Below, piece by piece: positions 1-8,522 of a stretch of 64,000 nt of DNA. Where the stretch lies: NCBI RefSeq assembly GCF_014336955.1, contig NZ_QRAI01000001.1:124001-188000 (forward strand), written 5' to 3'. The stretch is from Saccharophagus sp. K07 (GTDB lineage Bacteria > Pseudomonadota > Gammaproteobacteria > Pseudomonadales > Cellvibrionaceae). Each line of letters opens with the position of its first letter. Within the stretch, counting starts at the first letter, position 1. The translations under genes were made by a program, and so were the position numbers. Below the pieces are notes generated by a model. The model made no database searches and had not been told where the DNA came from. It saw only the letters and a program-made list of their open reading frames with translations.

Positions 1-924
1 AACGAAAACCTTCTGTTCGAGGACAATAAATTTTCTTATACAGAAGTTATTATCCAGCAATGGGATAGTGGTAAGCCGACCAATATTACCTTCCGAAGAA
101 ATATTTGGACTGGAGCTTATGTAAATCAGTCATCCTACAATCGTGACAAGAGACCATCAAATATCTATGCGGACGGTGTTATTGGTTTGATTATTGAAGA
201 GAATGTTATCGACCAAGGAGGATGGAATCCTAAGACTAAAGGCGCTGGTGCGAACATGTTTAACCACAACATTTATATTCAAGCCAGTACAGAAGGTAAA
301 AGTCTCCGTCTGCGCAATAACATTATTACTCGCGGGTCCAGCCATGGAGCCCAGTTGCGATCAGGTGGAATTGCAGAGAATAACTTTTTTGCCAGGAATG
401 CACTTGGTCTGTTGATTGGTTACGATAAAACGCCATTGGTTACAGGAGTTGTGGCGCACGCGATTAACAACGTGGTATCGGAAGGGCACTCCATGGTAAA
501 AGGCATCGACGCTTGTAACGGAGCCAACCTGTGTACCGCCGCTCTTGTAGGGGTCGACTTTGGGATATATGGCAAAGCGGATTGGCAAGCTCATGGGAAT
601 ATCGCTAGCCAGCTCAGCCCAGATGATACTCAGTGGAGATCCAAATATAGCGGCTTGGTTAAACGAGGCTTAAATAAACTGGATGATCCTGCAGTGAAAT
701 CGTCAAATAATATTTCATATGCATGGGGATCTGATAGTGAAGGCAAGGATAAAGGATATCCCGATCCTACTAGAACTTTGGCCAGCTACAATCAGACGTT
801 GGGTGGTGAAAAGAGCTTTGACGCCTTCATGAATGTTGTATTGAATCGTCCAGTAGGAACCTGGGATACGAGATATACAGCAGAATCCATCAACAAATAT
901 ATCCGAGCTGGCTTCGGTCGATAA
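1..924 (+). CDS. Right-handed beta-helix protein, C-terminal part (5' truncated by window edge)
   Basis: The frame is open from base 1, so the gene starts outside the window; 307 residues are visible. The first ~150 residues have the short hydrophobic/Asn repeat pattern of parallel beta-helix proteins (NENLLFEDNKF, NITFRRNIW, GLIIEENVI, LRLRNNIITR, GGIAENNFF), the fold of pectate-lyase-like and alginate-epimerase-like proteins. The last ~100 residues are non-repetitive and could be a cap. It lies upstream of glycosyltransferases, so it may be an EPS-processing lyase or epimerase, or a surface protein; no catalytic residues can be assigned. A strong terminator follows the stop codon. Confidence 0.75.
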   Translation, partial: NENLLFEDNKFSYTEVIIQQWDSGKPTNITFRRNIWTGAYVNQSSYNRDKRPSNIYADGVIGLIIEENVIDQGGWNPKTKGAGANMFNHNIYIQASTEGKSLRLRNNIITRGSSHGAQLRSGGIAENNFFARNALGLLIGYDKTPLVTGVVAHAINNVVSEGHSMVKGIDACNGANLCTAALVGVDFGIYGKADWQAHGNIASQLSPDDTQWRSKYSGLVKRGLNKLDDPAVKSSNNISYAWGSDSEGKDKGYPDPTRTLASYNQTLGGEKSFDAFMNVVLNRPVGTWDTRYTAESINKYIRAGFGR

Positions 925-948
925 TCTGACGACTCAAGTTGGTTAATT

Positions 949-968
949 GGGGGCTTCGGCCCCCTTTT
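949..968 (+). terminator. Rho-independent terminator
   Basis: GGGGGC-TTCG-GCCCCC is a perfect 6-bp stem with a stable UUCG loop, followed by TTTT and more T-rich sequence. It ends the transcription unit of the beta-helix gene. Confidence 0.92.
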
Positions 969-1393
969 CTTTATAACTTTCATATCAATGCTTCCTGTCC
1001 TAAGCCTCCATAGTGGCTTGCCTTATTAAGGCAAAAATATCCTTTCCTATCTGACCTCTCCCATCTATGAGCGCCCTAGAACTGGCTCAGTCGATGGAAA
1101 ACTCATGCTTTTACAATTCAAAGTCTTACTCAGCCTACCCTGCACCCATTCCATCGTATGGTTTTGCCCTCGCCAAACACTCTTACAAGAAGGTAACGCA
1201 TGAAATCATGTGAACAAATGCCAAGACCCGCGCATTTTGATTGGCTGAATCGGCATTGAATTCCACATATTGTGACGCTAGCATTCTTCAGCTTCTTGGC
1301 TGTGGATCAAGTTCATCCATTTGTAGAAGAAGGGAAGGGATTCGCGTTAGAGTTCAGGGCGAGCAATGGATAACAACGAGCAAGTGGAGATTC

Positions 1394-1405
1394 TTCCACG
1401 TGGAA
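1394..1405. promoter_or_regulatory. 12-bp perfect palindrome upstream of the glycosyltransferase pair
   Basis: TTCCACGTGGAA lies about 65 bp upstream of the first glycosyltransferase start, in the 545-nt gap (925-1469) that otherwise holds only the upstream terminator and no convincing ORF. Its position would suit an operator, but no known factor is recognised. Confidence 0.35.
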
Positions 1406-1469
1406 CAGCTCCCTTTGAGCAGCTGGAGTAACGGACCGCAAGATCGGTCTCATTGATAATGAGGGGTGT

Positions 1470-2609
1470 ATGGAGAGGAAACTGGATATTCTGCAAGTAG
1501 GGCCGACTCGGTATAAGGGCGGAGTCGCTATAGCAATACAGCAGCTGGTGTGCGGCCTTGCACGAAAAGGGCATTCGGTCACCTTGATTGGGAATGGTGG
1601 CGTTGATCCCCGGGCACTTGCCGATTTGGGTGTGGATTACATTGAAGCCCCTTTATACAACCGTCCCACCGAATTGTTCAAAACTGCGCGAATCATGGCG
1701 TCGGTGATCAGAGCAAAGAAACCGGATATAGTGCACTCTCATTCCAGAAGTGCATCCTTGACTTCGATTTTGGCTGGTCGAATGCCAGATTGGTTTACCT
1801 TTCACAACTCATTTTTAACGGACAAGGTTGGCCCGTTAGATTTTGGTCCGATTCGAAAATATTTATCGCCGCTGGGGCGGGAAATATTTGTACTGAATGA
1901 GGAAGCTAAGAGCTATTTGAGCAGGGAGCTCAGTGTTGATCAAAATAAAATTACTTTGAATCCGAATGGTGTGGATTTGGAACGGTACCGTCCGCCGAGC
2001 GCCGCAGAGAGAGAGACTGCGAGAAAGCGATTCAATATTTTAGAGGGTGAAACGGTCGGTTTATTTGTTGGGCGCTTTCATGAGCAAAAGCGCCCCGAAA
2101 TTATTGTGCAATTAGCAGAAAGAGCGCGTGACGCGGGATTGCATGATGTTAAGTTTTTAATGGTGGGCGAAGGGCCGTTGGAGTCAGATACTCGCCAGTT
2201 GGTTGCTGCGGCTGAACTTGATGATGTAGTGAAATTGGTGGGGTGGATGGACCCCATAGAGGCATACTGGGCGGCCGATCTTTTTCTTATGCCCAGTTTA
2301 TATGAAGGGTTGGGACTGGTTGCTGCCGAGGCGGTCGCATGTGGATGCCCAGTCCTGCGGACGAACAGCGGCGGCGCAGAATATACGGTAGAGCATGGGG
2401 TGTCGGGATATATATGTGACATTGACGAGAGTTCCTTTATCTCCCTTGCTATAGAGCTCATGTCCAAGCCAGAAGCTTTGGCTGCAATGCGATCACAAAC
2501 TCGCACTTGGGCGGAACGCAACCTCCATTCGGATGGTTATATTGACAGGGCAATAAACGCTTATACGGCAAGTGTCCGGAATAAGAAGAATAAGGTCGGG
2601 GAAAAATGA
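1470..2609 (+). CDS. Glycosyltransferase family 4 protein
   Basis: A 379-residue GT-B glycosyltransferase. The N-terminal half carries the acceptor-side Rossmann fold starting LDILQVGPTRYKGGVA, with the Gly-rich loop after strand 1. The C-terminal half has VGRFHEQKRPE (about 199-210) and the donor-binding E-x7-E motif, E279 to E287 in YEGLGLVAAEAVACG. It probably adds one sugar from a nucleotide donor to the lipid-linked EPS repeat unit at the cytoplasmic face of the inner membrane. A GAGGGG ribosome site precedes the ATG. The 3' end overlaps the next glycosyltransferase (ATGA), so the two are translationally coupled. Sugar specificity cannot be read from the sequence. Confidence 0.88.
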   Translation: MERKLDILQVGPTRYKGGVAIAIQQLVCGLARKGHSVTLIGNGGVDPRALADLGVDYIEAPLYNRPTELFKTARIMASVIRAKKPDIVHSHSRSASLTSILAGRMPDWFTFHNSFLTDKVGPLDFGPIRKYLSPLGREIFVLNEEAKSYLSRELSVDQNKITLNPNGVDLERYRPPSAAERETARKRFNILEGETVGLFVGRFHEQKRPEIIVQLAERARDAGLHDVKFLMVGEGPLESDTRQLVAAAELDDVVKLVGWMDPIEAYWAADLFLMPSLYEGLGLVAAEAVACGCPVLRTNSGGAEYTVEHGVSGYICDIDESSFISLAIELMSKPEALAAMRSQTRTWAERNLHSDGYIDRAINAYTASVRNKKNKVGEK

Positions 2610-3874
2610 ATCGAAGGCTAAAAGTTCTGCTAATTATTGAAAGCTGTAACCCTGAATGGGCTTCGGTTCCATTGGTTGGATACAATTTTTACCGAGAGAT
2701 TTTATCGATTGCGGACGTTACCTTGGTTACGCATTCTCGCAATCGAGAGGCTCTTCTCAAGCTTCATCCGGATGCTCGTATCCACTTCATAGAGCCTGGC
2801 TTGTGGGAGGGGCGCTATTATCGATTGATATGCGCGCTGAGCACATATAAAGGAAGGATAGTTTGGCCAATAAGACATGCGTTGCAATATCCTCTTTACT
2901 TTTTTTTCGATAAAACCGTGGCAAAAGCCTATGCAAATGAGGTGTTAGAGGGAAAGTACGACCTAGTGCATTCTCTGACTCCAATGATGCCGCGTTATCC
3001 AGTTTCTATTAGCAAGGCATGCATTAAAACCCCTTTCGTTTTAGGGCCTGTCAATGGTGGGGTGCCTTTCCCTGAAGCATTTAAGGCCCTTGGCAGAAAA
3101 GAGTTCTCTCATTTTAATTTTTTAAGAAATCTGGGAGCTCTCTTGATTCCCGGGTATAGCCAGACCTATAAACACGCCCATGTCATCCTGGCTGGTTCTA
3201 CATATACCCGGACATGGATCATAAACAAATTTGGCCGTAATGAAGAGTCTGTTCGCCTTGTATATGAAAATGCAGTCGCATCGCATTTTTATCGAATAGG
3301 CAGCTCATCGGAAAAAAATACAAGTGAACTCCGAGTTTTATTTGTAGGGCGCTTAGTCCCTTATAAAGGGGCGGATATGCTGTTAAGAGCAATGGCCGAT
3401 CCTCGAATAAAAGATCGTCGGATTATTTTGGATATTGTTGGTGATGGGCCAGAACTTGGGTTTCTGAAATCCTTGGCGAAGCAGTTGAATATCGCGGATC
3501 GAGTGAACTTTATCGGCTGGATTCCGCAGGCGGAAACGGCAAATTATTATCGAGCTGCGGATGTGTTTGGTTTTCCATCTGTAAGAGAGTTTGGTGGGGC
3601 GGTGGTAATGGAGGCGATGGCTGCCGGCTTGCCATGTATTGTGGTAGACAATGGCGGAATTGGTGAATATGTCACTGAAGAGTCCGGTTATAAAATAGCC
3701 CCTCTTGGCCCTGATTATGTCATTAATGGACTGGTTGCGGCCCTGCAGGAATTGTGTGAGAAGCCGGAAATTTTAGCGCAGAAATCCCAGGCCGCTGCCA
3801 AGAGAGCGGAGAGCTTTTCCTGGGAGAGAAAGAGAGATGAGGTAGATGAAATATATAAATCGCTTTGCCAATAA
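2606..3874 (+). CDS. Glycosyltransferase family 4 protein
   Basis: A 422-residue GT-B glycosyltransferase. The C-terminal donor domain shows VLFVGRLVPYKGADMLL (about 244-260), DIVGDGPELG and the E-x7-E pair E328/E336 in REFGGAVVMEAMAAG. The middle of the protein carries a VLGPVNGGVPFPEAF segment, typical of EPS family-4 enzymes. The start codon overlaps the previous stop (ATGA), a two-gene operon. The likely role is sequential sugar addition to the same EPS repeat unit; donor and linkage are unknown. No terminator is seen in the 45-nt gap to the convergent WecG-like gene. Confidence 0.88.
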   Translation: MNRRLKVLLIIESCNPEWASVPLVGYNFYREILSIADVTLVTHSRNREALLKLHPDARIHFIEPGLWEGRYYRLICALSTYKGRIVWPIRHALQYPLYFFFDKTVAKAYANEVLEGKYDLVHSLTPMMPRYPVSISKACIKTPFVLGPVNGGVPFPEAFKALGRKEFSHFNFLRNLGALLIPGYSQTYKHAHVILAGSTYTRTWIINKFGRNEESVRLVYENAVASHFYRIGSSSEKNTSELRVLFVGRLVPYKGADMLLRAMADPRIKDRRIILDIVGDGPELGFLKSLAKQLNIADRVNFIGWIPQAETANYYRAADVFGFPSVREFGGAVVMEAMAAGLPCIVVDNGGIGEYVTEESGYKIAPLGPDYVINGLVAALQELCEKPEILAQKSQAAAKRAESFSWERKRDEVDEIYKSLCQ

Positions 3875-3919
3875 GTATTTCTAGCGGCACTCGCTTTATA
3901 TATTAAGTTCTGGATTGGA

Positions 3920-4756
3920 TTACCAAGGATTGGTATACAGCCCTAAACGTTGCTTAAGCAATAAAAAGAATATAGGCATGTCTTCCAATAAGTAACGCTT
4001 TGCTAGGCGTTTGGGCTCCTGCGATAGGCGGAATAACCATTCCAAACCCAAGCGCGTCATCCATTTTGGGGCTCGTTTCAGATTTCCGCTTTCAAATTCA
4101 ATAGTGGCACCTATAGCTAAATACCGCATCACTTGTGGCATTTTATCCCGATGGGCACAAACCCATTTTTCTTGCTTGGGAGCTCCCACACCGATTGCGA
4201 GGGTGTTAGCTCCTGATGCTTGAATTAAATCGATAATTTTTTGTGTTTCCTCAGCAGATTTTTCGAAGCCAAATGGGGGTGAATAAGCCCCCACAATGAT
4301 ATTGCTTTGTGTCCGCGAGTTAATTTTATTTTTCGCTTGTTCGACCGAGTCATCCGTTCCGCCCAGCAAAAATACCCGTGCACCGCTCTGCCGCTGGCTG
4401 TGATAATCGCAGAATGCAGGGAAAAAATCTGAACCGGTAATTTGAGCGCGAAGAGGGTTACCTGGGAATAGAATTTTGCTCAGCAAAAACAGGATGCGAC
4501 TATCACAAACGGTGAAAGCGGCTTGTTGATAGCACAGATAGAATTCCCGGTCTTTTTGCAGCTTGATGAGATGGTCGATGTTGGGAGTAACCAACAAACC
4601 CTTGTCAAATTGTTGCAGCAGTTCGTCCATGGTTAAGTTATCCATTTCCACATTTAGCATTTTTACTTTACTTATTCGCATTGTGGTGTTTTTTCCTGCT
4701 GTTAAGTTTTGGGTTTGGTATGTAAGCAAACATCCTGCCATGCTTCCCGTTGTCAT
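3920..4756 (-). CDS. WecG/TagA/CpsF family glycosyltransferase
   Basis: A GT26-type enzyme of 278 residues in the longest reading. Family marks are TPNIDHL (57-63), the active-site Asp in FTVCDSR (D85), QITGSDFF (105-112), GAPKQEKW (191-198) and the C-terminal RAPKWMTRLGLEW block (228-240), which in this family contributes to membrane association and catalysis. It transfers a sugar onto a polyprenyl-diphosphate-linked acceptor. The start is uncertain: Met26 (about 4681) begins the conserved region, while Met1 has only a short GGA-type ribosome site. It is convergent with the glycosyltransferase pair and divergent from the beta-barrel gene. Confidence 0.85.
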   Translation of the reverse strand: MTTGSMAGCLLTYQTQNLTAGKNTTMRISKVKMLNVEMDNLTMDELLQQFDKGLLVTPNIDHLIKLQKDREFYLCYQQAAFTVCDSRILFLLSKILFPGNPLRAQITGSDFFPAFCDYHSQRQSGARVFLLGGTDDSVEQAKNKINSRTQSNIIVGAYSPPFGFEKSAEETQKIIDLIQASGANTLAIGVGAPKQEKWVCAHRDKMPQVMRYLAIGATIEFESGNLKRAPKWMTRLGLEWLFRLSQEPKRLAKRYLLEDMPIFFLLLKQRLGLYTNPW

Positions 4757-4960
4757 TTTTCCGCAAGATTTATCGGATCGTTGAGCTCTGAGCCGGCGGC
4801 CTCTTATGAAGCGATAAAGCTTGGACGCGTTGCTGCAATATGCTTTGTCCTTTTGCGAGGCAATGAGATTTTAATCACATTGAAATCCAGAGTATATGGG
4901 GCAAGGTGAACAGTTCTGGGAATTGACTATAAACAGACTGTGCTCGTCAAACACACAGCG

Positions 4961-4966
4961 TATAAT
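4961..4966 (+). promoter_or_regulatory. Candidate -10 box for the EPS beta-barrel gene
   Basis: A perfect TATAAT lies 38 nt upstream of the chosen GTG start. No good -35 hexamer is found at 16-18 nt, so an activator may be needed. Confidence 0.45.
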
Positions 4967-5004
4967 CGAGCCATCGTCAGTGGACTGATATTTTGGGGGG
5001 GAGT

Positions 5005-6324
5005 GTGAGAAAAAAATACTACGCCTTGTTTGTTTTTGCACTTGGTGGAACAGGAACTGGGGGGCAGGCTCTGGCTCAAACTGGAGATTTGCTTGGGCTG
5101 AGGATTGATGCAGCCATAGATGTTCGCTCAGTGGACAACGCGGCACTGCGACCGGACTCTGAAGAGCAAATCAAAGAAACCCAAACCTTCGCAACTTTAT
5201 CGGCAGATGGACATTTAAAAGGGGAGTGGTCGGAATTCAATACAGAATACCGCTTGGAAAACCGTCGCCATTCCGAGATTTCGGAAAATGACGAGACTGT
5301 AATTTTAGGCGATTTAAAGCTGATATTAGGGCCGCAGCACCGTCGTTATTATCTCGAGTTGTCTCATTCCTCCCGCGAGGTTTCCATTGATCCTTTAGCT
5401 GAGGACTTGCCGTCCAATCGTGATAATCGGGAAATTTACTCCGTCTCAGCGCATGGTGATTTGATTTCTGGCCGTGGCAACACCTTGTCACTGTGGGCTG
5501 GTGCTTCTGATATCAAATTTGATGAAAACAAGACCAACGAATCCCGGCGATTTAGTGTCGGAGCTTCCTTCGATCATGCAGTATCGCCTGTAAGTGTCTC
5601 GGGGGTGGTGCTGACCGGTTATGAATTAAAGTATCAGAATCTAGACAATAGCGATGTGCAATACGGACGAGCAGCTGTCTATTGGCGGACTGCGCTGCGC
5701 CGTATTAGTTATGGTGCTGAAATTGGAGGGAACAATATTAAGAGCGACACAGATTCGACAACCTCTCCCTCTATTTCTGCAGATTTGACCTACAGATCGG
5801 GTTTGCAAACTCTTTTGGTTGCGTATAACCAGTATCTATCCGATACCTCACAAGGAGGGCAAGAGACTGGCAGGTTTCAACCTCGAGTTGAGGTGGATGG
5901 CCGGTTGGGAGATGTGGTCGATCAATACAGGTTGCAGAGATTCGTCGTTTCATGGACGCACGACCAGATTTGCGCCGTGTGCACTATGAGTATTGATCTG
6001 GCGCTCGACCAGGAGACCTACGTCACTTTCCCTGAGCTTGATTCTCGTGAAATGCGCACTGGATTCGAGTTTGACTATAAGCCGTCACGCTATTGGGGAT
6101 TGTCTTTGGGGGCCAACTTCCGCGACTTCCAGGAAGTTAAGGTAGAGCCGCGAACAGGATATGACGAGCGGCAATGGGAACTGTCAGTCAACTTTCCGCA
6201 AATTGTCCGGAATGGGATGTTGGAACTCTTCACGGGGAACGTTAAACGTGACCTCAAACCCGCGGGGGGGTATGACTATAACTATGTCGGTGCTCGCTTC
6301 ATCTATCGGCTGTACGAGCGCTGA
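5005..6324 (+). CDS. EPS-locus outer-membrane beta-barrel protein
   Basis: About 439 residues from GTG 5005, chosen because a G-rich ribosome site (GGGGGGAG) precedes it and it yields a clean signal peptide (MRKKYYALFVFALGG...ALAQ, cleavage after about residue 25). The mature protein consists of alternating polar/hydrophobic strands rich in Tyr, Arg, Glu and Gly and ends in an aromatic beta-barrel strand (ARFIYRLYER). This matches the BBP2-type outer-membrane proteins found in exosortase/EPS gene clusters, thought to help EPS export. No enzymatic motif is seen. A TTG at 4993 would add four residues and is less likely. Confidence 0.78.
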   Translation: MRKKYYALFVFALGGTGTGGQALAQTGDLLGLRIDAAIDVRSVDNAALRPDSEEQIKETQTFATLSADGHLKGEWSEFNTEYRLENRRHSEISENDETVILGDLKLILGPQHRRYYLELSHSSREVSIDPLAEDLPSNRDNREIYSVSAHGDLISGRGNTLSLWAGASDIKFDENKTNESRRFSVGASFDHAVSPVSVSGVVLTGYELKYQNLDNSDVQYGRAAVYWRTALRRISYGAEIGGNNIKSDTDSTTSPSISADLTYRSGLQTLLVAYNQYLSDTSQGGQETGRFQPRVEVDGRLGDVVDQYRLQRFVVSWTHDQICAVCTMSIDLALDQETYVTFPELDSREMRTGFEFDYKPSRYWGLSLGANFRDFQEVKVEPRTGYDERQWELSVNFPQIVRNGMLELFTGNVKRDLKPAGGYDYNYVGARFIYRLYER

Positions 6325-6354
6325 GTTGTTTGAAATGCCTGCTGAGCGCTTGTC

Positions 6355-7803
6355 TCAGTAGGCATTGCCTCGTTTTGATATCAAACGAATGGGCGTTAAA
6401 AACAGTATTTTTAAATCCAGCATTGGCGACCAATTGCTGATGTACTCAAGATCGTATTCAACCCGCTTCCGCATATCCTCAATATTTTCAGTTTCCCCCC
6501 TGTAACCCGAGATTTGCGCCAAACCTGTGATGCCGGGCTTGATGCGGTGGCGAGCCAAGTAAGCCTTCACTTTGTCGGAATAGTAGACGTTGTGAGATAC
6601 CGCATGAGGTCTTGGACCGACGAGGGACATGGAGCCTTCCAGGGCATTAAACAATTGCGGGAGCTCATCGAGGCTGGTGCGACGTATAAAGCGGCCAACC
6701 GGGGTTATGCGGCGGTCATCTTTTTTCGCTTGTTCAACGATCTCTTTTTCTTCATGGATGTACATGCTGCGGAACTTGTACACATTAAATTTCTTTCCAT
6801 CCCATCCATCCCTTTGCTGTTTGAAGATGATTGGTCCAGGAGAGGAGAGTTTGACTGCCAGGGCAATGACGAGCAGGAGCGGGCTGAGCAGGATGATAAG
6901 AGCCAATGAAATAACCTTGTCCATCAGCAGTTTGACGAACGCCGGGCCGCCGGCCATGAGGGGCGTCTCATTAAGGTTTAGCAGGGGGATTCCCGCAACT
7001 TCACGGACGCTATGGTTCAGTAATTGGAATTCAAAGATATCCGGCGCCCAGACAAGGTCGAGATTTTCGTCGAACATCTGGTCGTGGACATTCTTGACCT
7101 GGTAGGTCAGCGGCAGGGGAAGAGCTACGTAGATTCGGCGAATTCCATACTTTTTAATGATTGTCCGGAGATCTTGATTATCCCCGAGCAAAGGAATTTC
7201 GGGGGCGTTCCATTCACTAGTCTCATCTTTGTGCCGCACAACTCCAACAATCGTGTCATTCAGCCAAATATTCTTTTTAATGCTTTTCGCGAGATGTAAG
7301 GCGAGGTTGCCTGTGCCGAGAATCACGGCCGGAATTCGCTGTTGGTACTTTCGTCTGTACAGTTTGAACCAGTTATAAGTAATGGTCAGTAATAAAGCTT
7401 GGCCGATAAACGCAGTAAGTACCCAATAGACGATAACCTGGCGCGAGTATTCTTCAGATGTTCGTGTAAGAAAAGCGGTCCAAGCCAGAATGATGATGAC
7501 GACGCCCCAGGCTCGCGCCAAATGCTGAATCGCGCCCTCCAATCGGTCGAAGCGGCGGAACACTCCCATAATGTGGTAAGTGATGGTCATTAGCAGGATC
7601 GCGAAGGCCAACATGGTTCGATATTGCTGGCCAATTTCTCCATCCCTCCAATAAGCGAAAGCACAAAGCGTTACGCCAACCACCAACAGATTGAGAATGT
7701 GCTGGATCCATTGGGCCAGGGTGTCGTGATTTTGCAATAAGCGCTTGTTTCGCGGCCTTTGGGTAGCAAATGGGTTCGATTCACTCATAGGGTGATCTTT
7801 CAT
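6355..7803 (-). CDS. Undecaprenyl-phosphate glucose phosphotransferase (WcaJ type)
   Basis: A 482-residue inner-membrane enzyme that starts the EPS repeat unit by moving a sugar-1-phosphate, usually glucose, from UDP-sugar to undecaprenyl phosphate. Four hydrophobic segments lie in the first ~150 residues, then a Rossmann-like region (PAVILGTGNLALHLA), another membrane segment (ISLALIILLSPLLLVIALA) and the C-terminal bacterial sugar transferase domain with KFRSM, RRTSLDELPQL, SLVGPRP and KPGITGLAQ. Length and domain order match the long PHPT family (WcaJ, PssY). An alternative start is Met6 (7788). It has the orientation of prsK/prsR and lies downstream of them. Confidence 0.92.
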   Translation of the reverse strand: MKDHPMSESNPFATQRPRNKRLLQNHDTLAQWIQHILNLLVVGVTLCAFAYWRDGEIGQQYRTMLAFAILLMTITYHIMGVFRRFDRLEGAIQHLARAWGVVIIILAWTAFLTRTSEEYSRQVIVYWVLTAFIGQALLLTITYNWFKLYRRKYQQRIPAVILGTGNLALHLAKSIKKNIWLNDTIVGVVRHKDETSEWNAPEIPLLGDNQDLRTIIKKYGIRRIYVALPLPLTYQVKNVHDQMFDENLDLVWAPDIFEFQLLNHSVREVAGIPLLNLNETPLMAGGPAFVKLLMDKVISLALIILLSPLLLVIALAVKLSSPGPIIFKQQRDGWDGKKFNVYKFRSMYIHEEKEIVEQAKKDDRRITPVGRFIRRTSLDELPQLFNALEGSMSLVGPRPHAVSHNVYYSDKVKAYLARHRIKPGITGLAQISGYRGETENIEDMRKRVEYDLEYISNWSPMLDLKILFLTPIRLISKRGNAY

Positions 7804-7986
7804 CTCTGTTTCGCCCGAATGTACGCGGCATCATGTCGCGGGCCCGGAGTATATCAGCTTCATCACTGGCTGTACTTGGCGGTAGGCAACATAATAATTT
7901 GGCTTTGGGCAACTTGGTTTATCGCCGGTTGCTCATGGAATTTATGAGGAGAGCCTGAAGTTAATCAATTAAAGGCGGGGGGGTTA

Positions 7987-8039
7987 GTGACATAGAGGAG
8001 AGGTATAGTGACTTAGAGGAGAGGTATAGTGACAGGTAT
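7987..8039. repeat. 21-bp tandem duplication
   Basis: Two adjacent 21-bp units, GTGACATAGAGGAGAGGTAT(A) and the same with one change (T for A at position 6), are followed by a partial third copy (GTGAC then AGGTAT). It lies just past the stop of the small PEP-CTERM-like gene. Confidence 0.9.
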
Positions 8040-8051
8040 GCTGTATCGCCC

Positions 8052-8234
8052 TCAGGCGTTACCCTTCGAGCGATACAGACCGAGAAACAAAAGAGCAATT
8101 CCACAAATTGTCAGAAAAATTGGTTCATCTATCGGGTTACCAATGAATTGATAACCGGTATCGGACGTAACGGTTTGCGACAGCAATAAGCTGATTGCAA
8201 TGGCTTTTGTGAAAAATACAGTACCTCGTTTCAT
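8052..8234 (-). CDS. Very short PEP-CTERM-like sorted protein
   Basis: A 60-residue protein from the ATG at 8234, chosen over an upstream in-frame GTG at 8264 because AGGAAGGAAAAGGAC is an excellent ribosome site. Seen: a signal peptide (MKRGTVFFTKAIAISLLLSQ, probable cleavage near TVTS), about 15-20 polar residues, then NPIDEP, a hydrophobic helix (IFLTICGIALLFLGLY) and a short basic tail (RSKGNA). That is the tripartite layout of a PEP-CTERM sorting signal, here with DEP in place of PEP and almost no mature domain. Neighbours (EPS genes and PrsR/PrsK) and the sigma-54 promoter support an exosortase substrate. Alternatively it is a small membrane protein with two helices. Confidence 0.65.
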   Translation of the reverse strand: MKRGTVFFTKAIAISLLLSQTVTSDTGYQFIGNPIDEPIFLTICGIALLFLGLYRSKGNA

Positions 8235-8267
8235 CTGTCCTTTTCCTTCCTGTGGTCGAACCAAAAA

Positions 8268-8287
8268 CAGCAGCTTCTCGGCTGCTG
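8268..8287 (-). other. Hairpin in the 5' leader of the PEP-CTERM-like gene
   Basis: CAGCAGC and GCTGCTG form a perfect 7-bp stem around a 6-nt loop. It falls between the predicted sigma-54 transcript start (about 8313) and the ribosome site, so it could stabilise the mRNA or modulate translation. Confidence 0.5.
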
Positions 8288-8324
8288 GTCTATTTATCTG
8301 CGTATACAGCGCCTGGGGTTATAA

Positions 8325-8339
8325 GCAGAAACTGTGCCA
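8325..8339 (-). promoter_or_regulatory. Sigma-54 (-24/-12) promoter for the PEP-CTERM-like gene
   Basis: Reading the minus strand: TGGCACAGTTTCTGC. It has the full TGGCAC -24 box, and the GG and GC dinucleotides lie 12 nt apart, as in the RpoN consensus TGGCACG-N4-TTGC. The predicted start is near 8313, giving a ~78-nt leader. PrsR, a sigma-54 activator, is encoded next door. Confidence 0.8.
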
Positions 8340-8483
8340 TATTGTTTTTATGAGGCAGGTCACAAAAATAAAATCTTGCTTGGCCTGCAAACATGAGATT
8401 TGGTTAGGAAAAAAATTCATAAAAAACAAGGAATTGAGCATTTAGTATTGGGTTTGGGAATAACAAGCTACTCATTTTTGCTA

Positions 8484-8522
8484 AACATATGTTCGTTTTT
8501 GCAGCGAAGCATATGTGCATAT
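8484..8522. promoter_or_regulatory. CATATG palindromes, possible enhancer sites
   Basis: The 10-bp palindrome AACATATGTT (8484-8493) and the near-palindrome ATATG-TG-CATAT (8511-8522) lie ~145-185 bp upstream of the sigma-54 promoter, a usual distance for activator sites. The rest of the 542-nt gap 8235-8776 is AT-rich and shows no convincing ORF. Assignment to PrsR is a guess. Confidence 0.3.

Noticed and set aside
1153-1172. TGGTTTTGCCCTCGC as a sigma-54 promoter for the glycosyltransferase pair
   Set aside because: The GG and GC spacing fits, but the -24 box loses CAC and the -12 box is poor, so it is not called.
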